A stretch of DNA of 64,000 nt, taken from NCBI RefSeq assembly GCF_011397635.1, contig NC_064762.1:20175479-20239478 (forward strand), given 5' to 3'. Made by a program: the position numbers and the translations under genes. Of this stretch, positions 26,701 to 37,341 are shown piece by piece; positions within the stretch are counted from its first letter, which is position 1, and each line of letters opens with the position of its first letter. The DNA is from Epinephelus fuscoguttatus. Taxonomy: Eukaryota; Chordata; Actinopteri; Perciformes; Serranidae. The notes below the pieces were generated by a model. The model worked only from the letters and a program-made list of their open reading frames with translations, did no database searches and was not told the DNA's origin.

Positions 26701-29700
26701 AAAATGGTACTCCAGATGTAAAGGGGAACACGCTTGTTTGTAGCAGAGCACAGCAAAAATCATATCAACATATTTTTTTTTTATAGTTTTCCAGTGAAAT
26801 TAAAATGCAAAAATGACAATTTCCACCAACATCAGGGCTCTTTCATATTTTGCAGCTGTGTAAGAATTGTGTTGGATTATTCAGCTGTAGTGGGAATAAT
26901 AATGATAATTACGAAAGCAGTGCGAAAACAAAAACACTGCCTCCTAAAGAAAATGTCTCCGTAAAAATTAAAGGTGCCTCACAAACCGTTTTCCGCGTGT
27001 TATTCCCCGAATGTTTTCAGCTAAAAGGCAGTTTCCTGTTTCTTTTATATGCAATATAGTTCATCTATAAGTCATGCGATTTTTAAATCACCATAAATTC
27101 AAAGTACCCATAACTGTGACCTTTATGCAAATTAATTCATTTAAGATAAACCCCTTGAGATGGGTCAACTCATTTTCAAGAGGCTCCTACACATAATGCA
27201 GCATCAAAGTAGAAGCAAACAAAACAATAAACAGTCCAACAAACTGCTCAAAAAATAGTGAATAAAAGAAAATGGATTCAACTGTTAAAAGTCTTCAAAA
27301 TTGCTAACAACATATGTCACATAAAACATACACTTAGTCTCCAAATAGGAGATCAGGGCTTTCTTAAACACACCAAATGATGTCACAGACCTTTTCAAAA
27401 TAGTTCATTTTAATTGATTAAAAAATAAGCTTTAGACATGATAGCGTCTTAATTGCACGAGTCTTGTTGCTAAGCAAAATGTAATTGTATTTCCAACGCT
27501 ACATTGTTTGCTGTAAATGTTAAGATGTTTAAAGCCTTTGAATTTATTAAGATGAGATTAATCTGTTTTATAATTAGCCACTCTGAATCTAACACATTAA
27601 AGGAAGATGTTTGGTTTAATTTTAAAGAAAATAAACTTCAAAGTGTCGCCTTAATTCTACCTCAAATTAATACGTAATTGTTGATACCAGTGGATTTGAA
27701 GTATTGCTGTTTTATGTCAATTTGAAGTATGCTACTGAAGCTATTTTTTGTCTAGTTGTAGTTTTTTGGGAGCATCTTACAACCTGATGTATTTATGATA
27801 AATTCCCCAAGCTGTAGTGTAATAAGGAGGCACTGCATAAATGCATCAAATAGAGCATCCCTCGATGGATCGGAGGATGTTAAATGCTCTCTGGAATTGA
27901 TTCAGCTGCTGTTTAAAAGCACTGAGGACTGAAGCAGACTTTAGCCGTCATTAGAGAGAAACCTGTGTGTTCTCATGAAGTGGCAGCATTTTGCCAACAT
28001 GCTCGTTCTGTTAACTGGCTTTCAAAGTGGAAGCATTTTAAAACCTTGATGGTGAACCTTTGTGTTCTGCTGCTGCTTTAGCTTCTACCTAATGTCTCTG
28101 TTTGGCCTCATCCTTGATTTAAACTCACCGTGAAACACACACAATTTAAAACCAGTGGATGTGTCGTCTGTTTTTAGACGTTGTGGCGTGTCGAGCACTG
28201 CACGGCAGATTAGAAGAAGAAGAAGAAGAGAAAAAGACACAGAGCTCTGTAAAGTGACATGAAGCCTTAAAGACGAGCATCTATTGTCTGTAAAAGAGCA
28301 AAAATTGTCCATTTGATTTGACGTGGTGCCAGAACAGTTGGTGGCATCCTGACGGGCTGAAATCTTGGCCACCATTTGCCTTCTGTCTTTTTTCTTTTTT
28401 TTTTTTTTTTTATTCTAGCTCTTTCAGCACCCAATTGCTTCTTGTCAAATTTAATAACACAGTGTAGTTTGGTATGCCACAGAGTGCTCCTCACGGCTGA
28501 TCCGGAGCCATAGCTGGTGTCATACTGCCATCTAGTGCTGAGTCTGAGCTGCAGCAGGTGGCTTAACTCCACGGTGCTGATGTTTCATGAGGGTATGATT
28601 TTAGTTTTTATTTTAATTTATCCTTCATAAGTAGAGGCATGTGTTGATTAAGTAAAAAAAAAAAAAAATCAAATTTACGTTTTTCAGTTACAAACAGGTG
28701 AATTTGGAAAACATTTTCAACAAATAGACATCGCCGTGAAACTTCCCCAGCTGATTACATATATTAAGACAATTTTTTTTCTTGAATTAAAGGTTTTCTC
28801 AAATTTTATATTTTAATATGCAAACAAAGCATTACTGAATTACTGTAAAACTTTAGTTAAAAACCTAGTCCCAGTTAGATGCCCAGTCCCTTTTATTCGC
28901 CTGGTATGGATACACTTTTTGGCAAATAAACACCTGTCTCAATTTGATGCCTGGTCTGGTTGCCAAGCAGTTCAATTTCATTTTATTTTTGTGAGCAATT
29001 GTTTATTGTTTGTATTACAAGCGAGAAAAGCAGTGATGCCGTCACAAATGTACAATACAAGAATCTGACCATAGTACCGGAGCTGCAAACACTAGTAGCT
29101 TAGTTATGTAAGGCAGATATTGACTAACAATTATAATTGTCATCGTAATTATTATCACCATCATTACTATTAAAAGACAATGTACATGGACTTAGGACAA
29201 GCACAAAACAAAAACGTGCAGAAAAAAAATAAAGTAATAGTAAAATAATAAAATAGATAGATAAAGAAATAAATAAATAATTATCACCATCATTACTATT
29301 AAATACAGCTCTATAGAAAATGTCCATTGACTTATAACAAGCACAAACCAAAAACATGCAGACAAAATTAAAATAAATAATAATAATAATAAATAAAAAG
29401 CAATATTGATAATAAATAAAATATACTAAGAATTATACCACTTCCATTCTTTCTGTATCATTTATTCCAGCCCCACCTGTTTGCCAGCCAGGAATCCAAT
29501 AACAGTTGTAGACATAAACGAGGATTCAAATACAGATGCCAATTTCCTCCATCATCCATGATGATATCCACAGAAATAGCTGTGAGGATATATGAGATAT
29601 ATGTATACAAGTCCTCAAAGGAAATACAGAACATATGTATAACATACAACATAGGTAAGAAAATAGCAAGAAATCAGAATAACTGCAGATAGTTACATCA

Positions 29701-32700
29701 AAGCACCTATCTTTTCTAGAGTCTGACCAATAAATGATAATGTGTATCTTCGCATATTGTCGACGTGCTGTAGAAAGCTCTAGCTGTGCAGTATCTCTAT
29801 AAGAGGAGAGCCATTGCCTCAGCGACAGCGGCAACCTACCATCCTATTAGCAGCTAACAAGAGGCGCCTATCATTTATATTTAGCTGTAAAGAAGAAGCT
29901 TCATTAAGTTAAAGCAAGCGCTCTGAGTGAGGGATGGCTTTTCCAATAATATCAGACATAGTGCTGGAAATCTTTTTCTAAAAACTATTTACCTGCGGGC
30001 ACTGCCAAATCATGTGGAAAAAAGTACCGGTGATATTGTCTCAGCAAAAGTCACAATATGGATCAGCTCTAAGTTTCATGTGTTGTAACAACACAGTTAT
30101 TTTTGATAACTATTTGTGTGAGTATTGTTTTAAAAGGATAAAGTGGGGTTGTGCTGGTGTGCTGGGTGTTGTAACTCACTCTCTGATGCTCTGTCTGATT
30201 TTTATACAAGTAATATTTATACTGGTTTAAACAAATAATTTGATTGTATTTTCCATCTTTGCTTTGCATAAAAAGAATCAAAGGCCTGTCCCATATAACC
30301 TGTTGATTTCAGTGATTTAAGCAAATAATAACCCGGGTTATTAATTAATGTTTTATGGTAACTATGTGCAAATTTGTTGCAATTTCCAGAACATAAATAG
30401 TAGATAAAGCCGGGTTCAAAATCCTTAATTTTGTCAATATATTAAGAGTTAAAGGTTTTACAGAGGGAATTCTGGATGTCTTTTAATAACTCTGTAAATC
30501 AGCAAATACTGGTAGTAACAGCCATAAAAACAAATCTAATTTAAATGCTTTTAGGAATAAAATGTTTTATAAATTAGGCAATGAATGATATACAAATGCC
30601 TCTATCAAACCCTCAAGAATATATATAAGAATCAAACTGTAAGTAATGTGAGGACTACAGAATTGGAGATTTCTGGCTTAGAGTGCGAGAAAGAAGCATT
30701 TTTTTTTCTTTTTTTTTTTTGAGAAAATGGCCTTGAAAGATATTCATTGTTATATTCTGTATCTTTTTAGACCAAAATTAAGACGCTACAGGGGAATAAC
30801 ATACACATTTTAACTAACAGATATGACCATGAAACATCCCCACTTGATTATTAACATTAAGACAGTTATGTTTGTATCACAAGTTTTCTGATTTTTTTTT
30901 TTAAATGCAAATGGGGGAATTGTTTAATTTAATAAGCAATATCTGCAGACATCTAGAACAGAAATCTGAACATTGGATGAAGCCATGTTTGAAATTCTTT
31001 TTTCATTGTGTCATCCTCTCTGAGGCAGATGTGATTTGTGATATTAGGCTTTATGAATAAAACTGAATTGAATTGACGTATTTAGTATCAGACATTTTAC
31101 AGATATCCTTTTTATCACTCCATAAATCAGAAAATGCTGTCAACAGCCATGAAAAATAAATGAATGAATAAATTAATAAAGAAATTAATAGGATTCACCA
31201 TGTTTTTAGAAATAAAATGTTAAGAATAATCAGGCTATGATTGATTTATGAACAAACTCCTCACTAAACTTGGTGAAACCTTTACTAATATAGATTGGAA
31301 TAAAACTAAAATGTGTGTATGTAAGTGCTACTGAAGTGGAGATTTTGGCTCAGACTGTGAGAAAATGGCCTTTAAATACATATATTCTAACATTCCATAC
31401 ATTAGAGCAAAAAAGACACTACAGGTAAATAAGGTAAAATTTTACCACACAACTAATACAACTATTTTTTTTTTTTTAAATTTTTGTTGTTGTTGTTGTT
31501 GTTTAAACATTCAAATGAGGCATTATTGAATTAAAACTGGCTTTTTTCATAAATTCCCAGAGCAGAAATCTGAACTAAAATAAACAACTAAATATGTATT
31601 TTTTGGATGTTTTCTTTTCACAAGTCTGAAAGAAGATATGGAAGCAAAATAGTCTAAAATCTCAGAAGTGACCAGTGTATTGCCCAAACACCTTAACTTA
31701 AGATTTTCCTTAAAGTTCCAGTTAAAGTCTCCTCAAAATAAAATCAGTTGCATAAAACACCCTTAAACCTTCTCCTTAATGTTTCCTTAAAATGGTCACT
31801 TGAGTATTTAAGTATAAGACCAAGACAAGGAGATAACTATTAAGCATCCTTGAACCATTGCACAAAAGACCTTAGAAACCAAAGCAAGGTATAAAAAAAC
31901 CCCAAAGGTTCCTCTGACTCTATCTTAACTGCAACATGACTGAGTTTATGGTGGGAAATTAAAACACCTGGAGAAAAGTGTTCTGCGACCAAGAGAGCCC
32001 AGTGGTTATGCTTTTGATTTTACACTGTAGATCTGACTGAATTAATTTTCGTTGCAATTTCTGTTTTTTTTTTGTTTGGTTTTTTTGCTATTTGGGGATC
32101 AAATTTACTTTGTATGATTACAGTCCGCCATTTTGTCATTAACTAACTTTAAGCCAACTTTGTGAGACGACAGCAGGCATCACAAGCATGAGTCCAAGCG
32201 AACAAACCGTCTCCATGGAGACTTCTACTGCTGTAAAGTGTCTTTCAAAGCAGTAAATTGTGTGTTTTTCCTTAACTAAGGAAGGGATTCTGTGCAACTG
32301 TGTATTAAGCCTCAAGTGTCATACTTACATTTCAGAAAACACCTTAAATTTTCTTAAGTATTTGACGATCAAAATTTCCTGGGGGATAACCCCAAACCCC
32401 TTGTTTCAAATGTGTCCCCCCCTGATGTTAAATCAAAAGTTACACCCTTGGACTAGTGCATGAAAAAACATCTGTAGTGTCTCCCTTCAACGTATAAACT
32501 GTCTTGTGTGTCACAATGTGCTGAGGGCTTCTGTTATCTCTCCTCCTTGTCTCCTTCACCCTGTGCAGCTGTTATAACTGTGGAGGTCTGGATCACCATG
32601 CCAAGGAGTGTGGCCTGCCCCCCCAGCCAAAGAAATGCCACTACTGCCAGAGCATCACGCACATGGTGGCTCAGTGTCCCCACAAGGCGCTGGCGCCCGC

Positions 32701-32881
32701 CACAGGCTCTCAGGACCAACATGCGTCTACCTCGGCCTTCAGCCCAGGGACCGGGCCCTACCTCTGCCCCCCCGAGGAGGAGGAGCGCTCCGGCTCGTCT
32801 CCCCTGGAGGGCTCCTCCTCCTCCCCCGAGGAGCCCCACACACACCGCGGCCCCCGGACCCAGAGGTGGAGGAAATCCTGA
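11278..32881 (+). CDS. lin28b: lin28b, RNA-binding protein Lin-28 homolog B (spliced, 4 coding exons)
   Basis: Join of 11278-11287, 12032-12222, 25287-25474 and 32569-32881: 702 nt, 233 residues, all introns GT-AG, phases 1, 0 and 2. LIN28 proteins bind the terminal loop of let-7 precursors and block their processing; they also bind mRNAs. The cold-shock domain spans about residues 33-105, with the RNP1-like motif GFGFI (44-47 region) and DVFVHQ (62-67). A basic linker (SERRPKGK, QKRKPKGDR) follows. Two CCHC knuckles come next: C131-C134-H139-C144 (CYNCGGLDHHAKEC) and C153-C156-H161-C166 (CHYCQSITHMVAQC). The tail is acidic and Ser/Pro rich and ends in a basic TQRWRKS. I assign lin28b, not lin28a, because of the MAEGG N-terminus, the KGGGEDP stretch, FISM, QKRKPKGDR, CHYCQS, CPHK and the extended basic tail. 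Human LIN28B has 250 residues, so this one is slightly short in the tail. Confidence 0.97.
11288..12031 (+). other. lin28b intron 1
   Basis: 744 bp. Starts with GT, ends in a GT-rich and pyrimidine-rich stretch and TTTTGCAG. Contains a 26-base A run (11430-11455), a T run with (GT)n near 11594-11640 and a C run near 11908-11920. Open frames across it are simple-sequence artefacts. Confidence 0.85.
11430..11455. repeat. Poly(A) run in intron 1
   Basis: 26 consecutive A, followed by CCCCG. No retroposon body is evident upstream, so it may be simple slippage. Confidence 0.97.
12032..12222 (+). CDS. lin28b: lin28b coding exon 2 (N-terminus and first half of cold-shock domain)
   Basis: Acceptor TTTTGCAG, donor GTAAGT directly after CAA (Q67). 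Encodes residues 4-67. Residues 34-49 (FCKWFNVRMGFGFISM) hold the aromatic and basic RNA-contact positions of the family: W37, F38, F44, F46. DVFVHQ closes the exon. Confidence 0.97.
13785..13960 (+). repeat. Dispersed element fragment
   Basis: Runs GGATCCTCTGC..GCTTCATTTTGATG..TTTCTGCTTCA..CAAATGCACAT..CCCCTGAAATGTACACC. The same order of blocks is seen at 21755-22025, and the final part resembles the G-run/C-run block of array B. Confidence 0.55.
16211..16282. repeat. (CAC)n / (CTC)n low-complexity tract
   Basis: Repeated CAC triplets, then CTC triplets, on the + strand. This explains the polyglycine and polyhistidine frames here. Confidence 0.9.
17750..17935 (+). mobile_element. Retroposon 3' end fragment
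   Basis: Has CTGGAAGAACGATCCCTCCT, TTTTTGGGGGGAGTTTTTCC and ends GTGATTTGTGATATTGGGCT plus TTTATAAATAGAATTGAAATTGAATTGAATT. The same tail is at 31029-31078 and 55258-55335. The A+T-rich short tandem tail is typical of a LINE or SINE 3' end; the family is not named. Confidence 0.65.
18161..18651. mobile_element. hAT-like MITE
   Basis: 491 bp with imperfect terminal inverted repeats: left CAGAGATGTACCAATACCA, right (reverse complement) TAGAGTTGTACCGATCCCGA. Both ends fit the hAT start pattern YARNG. Flanking 8-mers ATAGCTAA and ATAATTAC match at 5 of 8 positions, as expected for a decayed 8-bp target duplication. The inner subterminal parts hold several CGATAC motifs. No transposase frame, so it is non-autonomous. 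Confidence 0.7.
19891..19925. repeat. (AC)n microsatellite
   Basis: Uninterrupted AC repeats in intron 2. Confidence 0.97.
20371..20413. repeat. (CT)n microsatellite
   Basis: CT repeats with one CTTTCC interruption. A GA/GT mixed tract lies close by at about 20729-20782. Confidence 0.95.
21755..22025 (+). repeat. Dispersed element related to part of array B
   Basis: Starts GGGGTGTAGGCTTCATTTC. Ends with GACAAATGCATGTTCTAAAT, a G-run/C-run block, and CCTGAAATTACACCTATGTC. The last part is nearly the landmark block of array B, so array B appears to have amplified a piece of this element with other sequence. Confidence 0.65.
25287..25474 (+). CDS. lin28b: lin28b coding exon 3 (second half of cold-shock domain and linker)
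   Basis: Acceptor CAACAG, donor GTGAGT after GACCG. Encodes residues 68-129 and two bases of R130. Begins SKLVMEGFRSLKEGE, continues VEFTYKKSCKGLES and RVTGPGG, then the basic linker SERRPKGK..QKRKPKGD. The linker is the nuclear/nucleolar-signal-like region of LIN28B; I infer the same role here. Confidence 0.98.
29460..30020 (-). mobile_element. Decayed LINE ORF2 C-terminal fragment
   Basis: Minus-strand translation near 29990-30025 gives TGTFFHMIWQCPQV, which resembles the FxHxxWxCP motif near the end of L1-type ORF2 proteins. Downstream frames hold words such as a W-containing end, broken by stops and frameshifts. Heavily degraded and clearly non-functional. The class is inferred from the motif only. 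Confidence 0.5.
30360..31560. repeat. Diverged tandem duplication (unit about 700 bp)
   Basis: Blocks recur in the same order: CTGTAAATCAGCAAATACTG (about 30490) and CATAAATCAGAAAATGCTG (about 31120); ACAGCCATAAAAA and ACAGCCATGAAAAA; TTTTTAGAAATAAAATGTT; GTGGAGATTTTGGCT; GAGAAAATGGCCTT (about 30722 and 31362); GACGCTACAGG and GACACTACAGG. A weaker third copy of part of it lies near 28680-28860. Confidence 0.7.
31029..31078 (+). mobile_element. Short retroposon tail fragment
   Basis: GATGTGATTTGTGATATTAG followed by a TTTATGAATAAAACTGAATTGAATTG tail, matching the 3' tails at 17880-17935 and 55275-55335. Confidence 0.6.
32569..32881 (+). CDS. lin28b: lin28b coding exon 4 (zinc knuckles and tail)
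   Basis: First base completes R130 (CG|C). Residues 131-144 and 153-166 are two C-x2-C-x4-H-x4-C knuckles, which in LIN28 recognise the GGAG motif of let-7 precursors. Residues 167-233 are low complexity: a run of glutamates (EEEE), serine runs and a basic end TQRWRKS. Stop TGA at 32879-32881. Confidence 0.98.
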
Positions 32882-32983
32882 AGAAAGCCCATAGAGGTGA
32901 ACCTGTCACCTGCTAACTCCCCGACCCTCATGTCTCCCCTCAATCAAGGATACCTGAAGCCCCCCCTGCCCCCCCACCCTCAT

Positions 32984-32991
32984 CTACCTCA
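32984..32991 (+). promoter_or_regulatory. let-7 target site, 8-mer
   Basis: CTACCTCA, complementary to let-7 bases 2-8 with A opposite base 1, about 100 nt after the stop codon. Confidence 0.75.
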
Positions 32992-34510
32992 CACCTGTGA
33001 AAAAAATGGGAGGTCTTGATTTCTTTACTTTTATTTTATTTTTTATTTTTCTAACCAGCGCAGCTATGGCAACGATCAACGGGGTACGGACGTGCGTGAA
33101 TGTGTGTGACTGACTTGCAGTCATCTTGTGCAGCTATGGCAACCACCGCTGGAATGGTGACTGCAGGGAATGACTGTTTTTCTTGTTTCAATCAGTGCAG
33201 CTCAAGAGTGAAACAACGTGGTATGAATCTTGTTTTTCTTTTTCCTCCTTGGACCTAAGTGTTGGCCATTTCAAATGCTTTTGTTTCCTTACAGATGTTG
33301 TTGATTTTAAAGCCACAAATGTCTATCCTGTAGGCCTAATCATTCCACAAATCATGTTGCATCCTTACGGCACACACGGTAGCTCATTTATAAGAAGGAT
33401 TAGAAGAAGACTTTTAAAAGCTTGAGACCCTCTAAGCGATAATCCAGACCCGTTAGGATTGTTAGCTCGGCTTATGAAGATCTGTAGGGAAACTTTACGG
33501 ATTCCAGAGGGAATTTTTCTAAAGGCGGCGAGCTGCTAAAACACATTCTCTATAACCTCGAAATGCTCACAAACCTCTCCCTTACATGAAATAGACTGGA
33601 CCAACTGATTGTCACAGAGTGTGTGTTTGTATGCGTGTGTCGGGCATGCTTCGAAAGAAACTGTCAGACCGGCCTCTTCTCCGGGCGCGAGTCAACACTA
33701 TTAACGTTTCCTATTATTAGACATAGACCAGCTTAGATAAGACGTCATGTAATCCAGCTAGATCCTAGTTTAGATTCAAGGTAATGAGTCAATCATTAGA
33801 CTTCCATTTTGGTTGTTGCATAATTAGTTGAAAATAACATTACAGTTTATAAGATCATAGTATAAGTCATTAATATATATGTAAAGTCACAAGATATAAT
33901 TGAAATTCTATTAACTTTAAGTAATGCATATATAAGGAATTAGCTCTGACATAGGTGAATAGCCCTGTATATTGCATGGGACATGTTGTTGTGTGAAAAC
34001 TTGTAGCTCTCTCTCTATTTAACCGTTTTCATCCATGACAAATCAAAATGACTTTTTTGTTTTTAAACTTTACTCCACGCCTTCTTTTTCATTAGTTCAC
34101 ATAGACCGGATCACTGTGATGTCGTGCAAACACTTCCGGGTAGACAACTGGTTGTTATTTTCAGCCGTAACTGTAACGTTTAAAGATACAGAGTCAAGCA
34201 TGTTGGTCCAACCTATCTGACGTTTCTGCTGCGCTTAGTTTTTGTACTGTGTTGCTTTGCTAGTGTCTTTGATAAACCAAATCTACCGGACACTAATTTG
34301 CTTTTCCTAGGATGATGAAGGCATGACCCGCCCCACGCTGGCTTTCTCTGCATCTGATTGGCTTACCCTGACAGTCTTACCCTAAGGGTACAGTCGCATG
34401 TGAGTGAATACACACGAGCAGTGAGTGATGTGGATGTTACCCGATGTGACAGACACAGAAAGCTAGCTTGCTAAGAAATACAGCAAAATATGATGTTATT
34501 GATACATTTT

Positions 34511-34800
34511 CCGGTGGTAAGGTGGTGCAGTGGTTAGTATTGTCGCCTCACAGCAAGAGGATTCCTGAGTTCCTAGGCTCCTCACCTTGGGTTCAAACCC
34601 TCCACCCAGGGTTGGAACCCAGGGTGGAGGGTTCGAGCCTTTCTATGAGGAGCCTGCATGTTCACCCCTGTGTCAGCATGGGTTTTCTACAGGTACTCCG
34701 GTTTCCTCCCACGGTCCAAAGACATACAGGTTAATTGGTGACTCTAAATTGCCCATAGATGTGAATGTGAGTGTGAATGGTTGTCTGTTCTCTGTCTCCA
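34511..34800 (+). mobile_element. tRNA-derived SINE, old copy
   Basis: Same family as 45053-45434: GTGGTTAGTATTGTCGCCTC, ACAGCAAGAGG, GGAGCCTGCATGTTCACCCC, TTCCTCCCACGGTCCAAAGA, TAATTGGTGACTCTAAATTG. The copy is diverged, lacks the 3' part and carries an internal hairpin at about 34600-34634 (AACCCTCCACCC / GGGTGGAGGGTT). Confidence 0.85.
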
Positions 34801-35335
34801 ACTCACCACCAACCACCGTCATGGTCAATATCATACAGTCAGCTGGTATGACATGGCAACAATCACTGTCTCCTCCATATACTTCTTTGCGACCGGTTGA
34901 GGCTGCGACTTTGACGGTCAAAGCTCAAAGTTGAACTCTACGACATGCAATTTGCTTTGCCACCAGAAGCAAATACTTCATCGCCCATCTGCTCGCAATG
35001 AATGGACAGAAACAGAAGGCGAATATCCATGAATGTTAATTTTGCTCATGTGTGACTGTACCCTAACCCCAACCAGTCTCACTCCTCTTGCCGAAACCTA
35101 ACCAATCCAACCAATGAAGCAAAGTGTACCAGCCAAACAGAAAGAGAGTAGGGCGGGTCATGCCTCCACTATCCTCGGAAACGCCTGCAAACCAGCAACA
35201 ACGGCATAGAAGCTAAGAAATGTATCGCTAAAAAATCACATCAGTTCAAGTGTACGCTATATCTGGAATATTTTCACTGCTTTATGTTACACACTAACTG
35301 ACAGAGGAAGCAATAGACCAGCAAATCCCATGTTC

Positions 35336-35468
35336 TAAAATTTTTTTGGGGGCTTTATTGCCTTGAAAGGGGGAGAGGGTTGGAATCGAAGCTGTGATGG
35401 TTGCAGCAAGGACACGCCCTTTGTACATGGGAGGCCTGCTCTACAAAGTGAGCTAGGGGGCACCCCTA
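35336..35468 (-). mobile_element. tRNA-derived SINE, minus orientation
   Basis: Minus strand reads GTGCCCCCTAGCTCACTTTG, TAGAGCAGGC, TACAAAGGGC, GTGTCCTTGCTGCAACC, TTCGATTCCA, CCCCCTTTCAAGGCAATAAA. It is a diverged copy of the family at 43507-43682. Confidence 0.75.
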
Positions 35469-35802
35469 CAATAACTGTTTTTGTCAATAAAGTTTGGTGG
35501 CTTTGAGATAGCGGCTTCAGTTCCCCATTGGAAAGGTTTTTCTGATGGCAAGCTACAGCAGTGAAATATCTTGAATATAGCATACATTTAAACTGATGTT
35601 GATTTGTTTAGTTGGCTAGAAACTAACCAATTGAGGCAGCGCTTGCTGAGCGTCAAGATTTTCTACCCGGAAGTTGTTGTGAACAAACATCGTGATTCGA
35701 TCTATACTCAGCGATCACCTCCGACCCAGCACAAAGACTCACCTTGTTTGATTAAAGGTGCGGACCATTACAGTGTCATCACAGCTGCTCTTACTTACTT
35801 AA

Positions 35803-35809
35803 TACCTCA
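35803..35809 (+). promoter_or_regulatory. Candidate let-7 site, 7-mer A1
   Basis: TACCTCA in the 3' UTR. Seed match only; weaker class of site. Confidence 0.4.
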
Positions 35810-35982
35810 CCAATTCTTCCTCTTTGGAGAAACGAATGTCACAGAACGCCAAGCTGTTTGCTCTCCCAGCTGTGTTGCAGTAAGATCGAACCACCTGTTC
35901 CTCTTCCATCTGTGCCTACCAGTTGTTAGTTAGCACCAGCCAGGTAATGCTCACTCCTCTTTAGGATGATGAGAGGCCGTCA

Positions 35983-36002
35983 CTGCTGCTGCTGCTGCTG
36001 CT
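35983..36002. repeat. (CTG)n repeat in 3' UTR
   Basis: Six CTG triplets plus CT in the mRNA sense. Confidence 0.95.
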
Positions 36003-36324
36003 TCAGACTCACTGAAGAGCGCGAAAGAGATAGAGAGGGGGAGAGAGAGAGAGAAAGAGTGCTGCTTTTGGTATAACTTGAATCCCAAGCATGGCTTTAG
36101 TGGCACTTATTTGTGACCTAACAACTCTTCTCTGACCATATTGAATGTGAAAAGAGCTTATCTGAAGTGGACTCCTCACAAAGTTCTCGTCGGGGTCGCT
36201 TTGGAGTTGTATCTTAATGTTCTGACAAATCAAATAACTTTGTATGATGATATCAAACTAGCTTGTGTGTTTTTAAAAAAGAGCTCTTAAGTAGACAACC
36301 AACTTTCTTTTGGTATATTTCTAT

Positions 36325-36332
36325 ACCAAAGA
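36325..36332 (+). promoter_or_regulatory. miR-9 target site, 8-mer
   Basis: ACCAAAGA, matching miR-9 bases 2-8 plus A. Lies in the cluster of developmental miRNA sites at 36.3-37.4 kb. Confidence 0.5.
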
Positions 36333-36672
36333 GTTTGGCTTTATTTTTTTTGAAGGCATTTAAAGTTTGCTGAAGTGCTTGCTATCCTCGCTCTGTCACA
36401 ATAAGAGCGACTTATTGCTGAAAGCGCAACACTGCGGTTATTTCTTTCTTCTTTTTTTTTTTAATGTACAGCTTTTTGAATGTGTGCGTGCGTTAAAAAA
36501 AAAAAAAAAAATCAAATCTCAACAATGCAGCATGACAGGAGAAAAAAAAAAGTGAATGACCAAACCACATGATGAGCACAGCCCATGCTCAAATCTTTAT
36601 GGAAACAACATCTTTTTGTATGATGTATTTGTACATTTTTACACACAATTCCTCTCAGGATGATGAACTGTT

Positions 36673-36680
36673 CTCAGGGA
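36673..36680 (+). promoter_or_regulatory. miR-125 / lin-4 target site, 8-mer
   Basis: CTCAGGGA, complementary to miR-125 bases 2-8 plus A. Regulation of lin-28 by lin-4/miR-125 is ancient, which supports this site. Confidence 0.7.
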
Positions 36681-36797
36681 ATTAACCAAAAAAGTGTATT
36701 TTATTCTTTTGGGAATCATCCACTGACTGACTCAACAAACTCTGTTAAGCAATGGCGAAGAGACGTATGTAACCGATTCATGTACTGATATTAGCAA

Positions 36798-36804
36798 CTA
36801 CCTC
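36798..36804 (+). promoter_or_regulatory. let-7 target site, 7-mer m8
   Basis: CTACCTC, preceded by A so pairing extends to let-7 base 9. Confidence 0.65.
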
Positions 36805-37005
36805 TTGAGTTATACATAGTTGTGCATTTCTTTTTGTTTTGTATATTTTTTGATGAGCTTGTATGATTAACTGTAGGTCTCTATTGTACTGAGGTTTTGT
36901 GTGAGACGTTCCCTAGTGTTGCCACAGACTCCCTGGTCTTCCTTCCCAGATTTGATGAGTTACTTTTTTTTTTTATTTTACTGCAAAACTTTTTTTTTTT
37001 TTTTT

Positions 37006-37013
37006 TGTTTACA
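37006..37013 (+). promoter_or_regulatory. Candidate miR-30 target site, 8-mer
   Basis: TGTTTACA directly after a T tract. Complementary to miR-30 bases 2-8 plus A. Confidence 0.45.
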
Positions 37014-37021
37014 GCAAAAGC

Positions 37022-37029
37022 CTACCTCA
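37022..37029 (+). promoter_or_regulatory. let-7 target site, 8-mer
   Basis: CTACCTCA. A 6-mer TACCTC follows near 37056 and another 7-mer at 37077, making a tight cluster. Confidence 0.75.
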
Positions 37030-37076
37030 TATGCGCTGTTCCTCCACAAACTCCTTACCTCCTCCCAGACCCCCTT

Positions 37077-37083
37077 CTACCTC
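37077..37083 (+). promoter_or_regulatory. let-7 target site, 7-mer m8
   Basis: CTACCTC, 55 nt after the site at 37022. Confidence 0.65.
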
Positions 37084-37341
37084 CTCCATGCAGTTGTTTG
37101 TTAATTAAATTGCCACTTGTCGCACTAGAGTCACGCCGCATTTTCAACGAATCAGCCCTGAAATGGCTCGTCACTTGTGACTCCAAATATATTTTACAAT
37201 CAAAGCCCTTTTTGAAGGTTTTACACACACGTTTCAGAATGGGTGTGTTTGCCTCACACATCCAGGGTGAAGTTTTTCTGCCAGCTCTGTGTTATACCGT
37301 CAGTATACACTCATCACATAGCTGCAGACAGCCAGTGAGTT

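Larger units (their letters stand above)
25475..32568 (+). other. lin28b intron 3
   Basis: 7.09 kb. Donor GTGAGT; acceptor preceded by a long pyrimidine tract ending CTGTGCAG. AT-rich in its second half, with LINE debris (29460-30020), a duplicated AT-rich segment (about 29148 and 29280) and a tandemly repeated diverged unit (30360-31560). No coding exon is seen inside. Confidence 0.85.

Noticed and set aside
11278..32881. Assignment as lin28a
   Set aside because: The N-terminus MAEGG..KGGGEDP, FISM, QKRKPKGDR, CHYCQS, CPHK and a basic C-terminal end fit LIN28B. LIN28A differs at these points and has a shorter tail.
35486..35491. AATAAA as an earlier lin28b polyadenylation signal
   Set aside because: It follows a minus-strand SINE, and the strong let-7 and miR-125 sites lie downstream. 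It could still serve as a minor proximal site.
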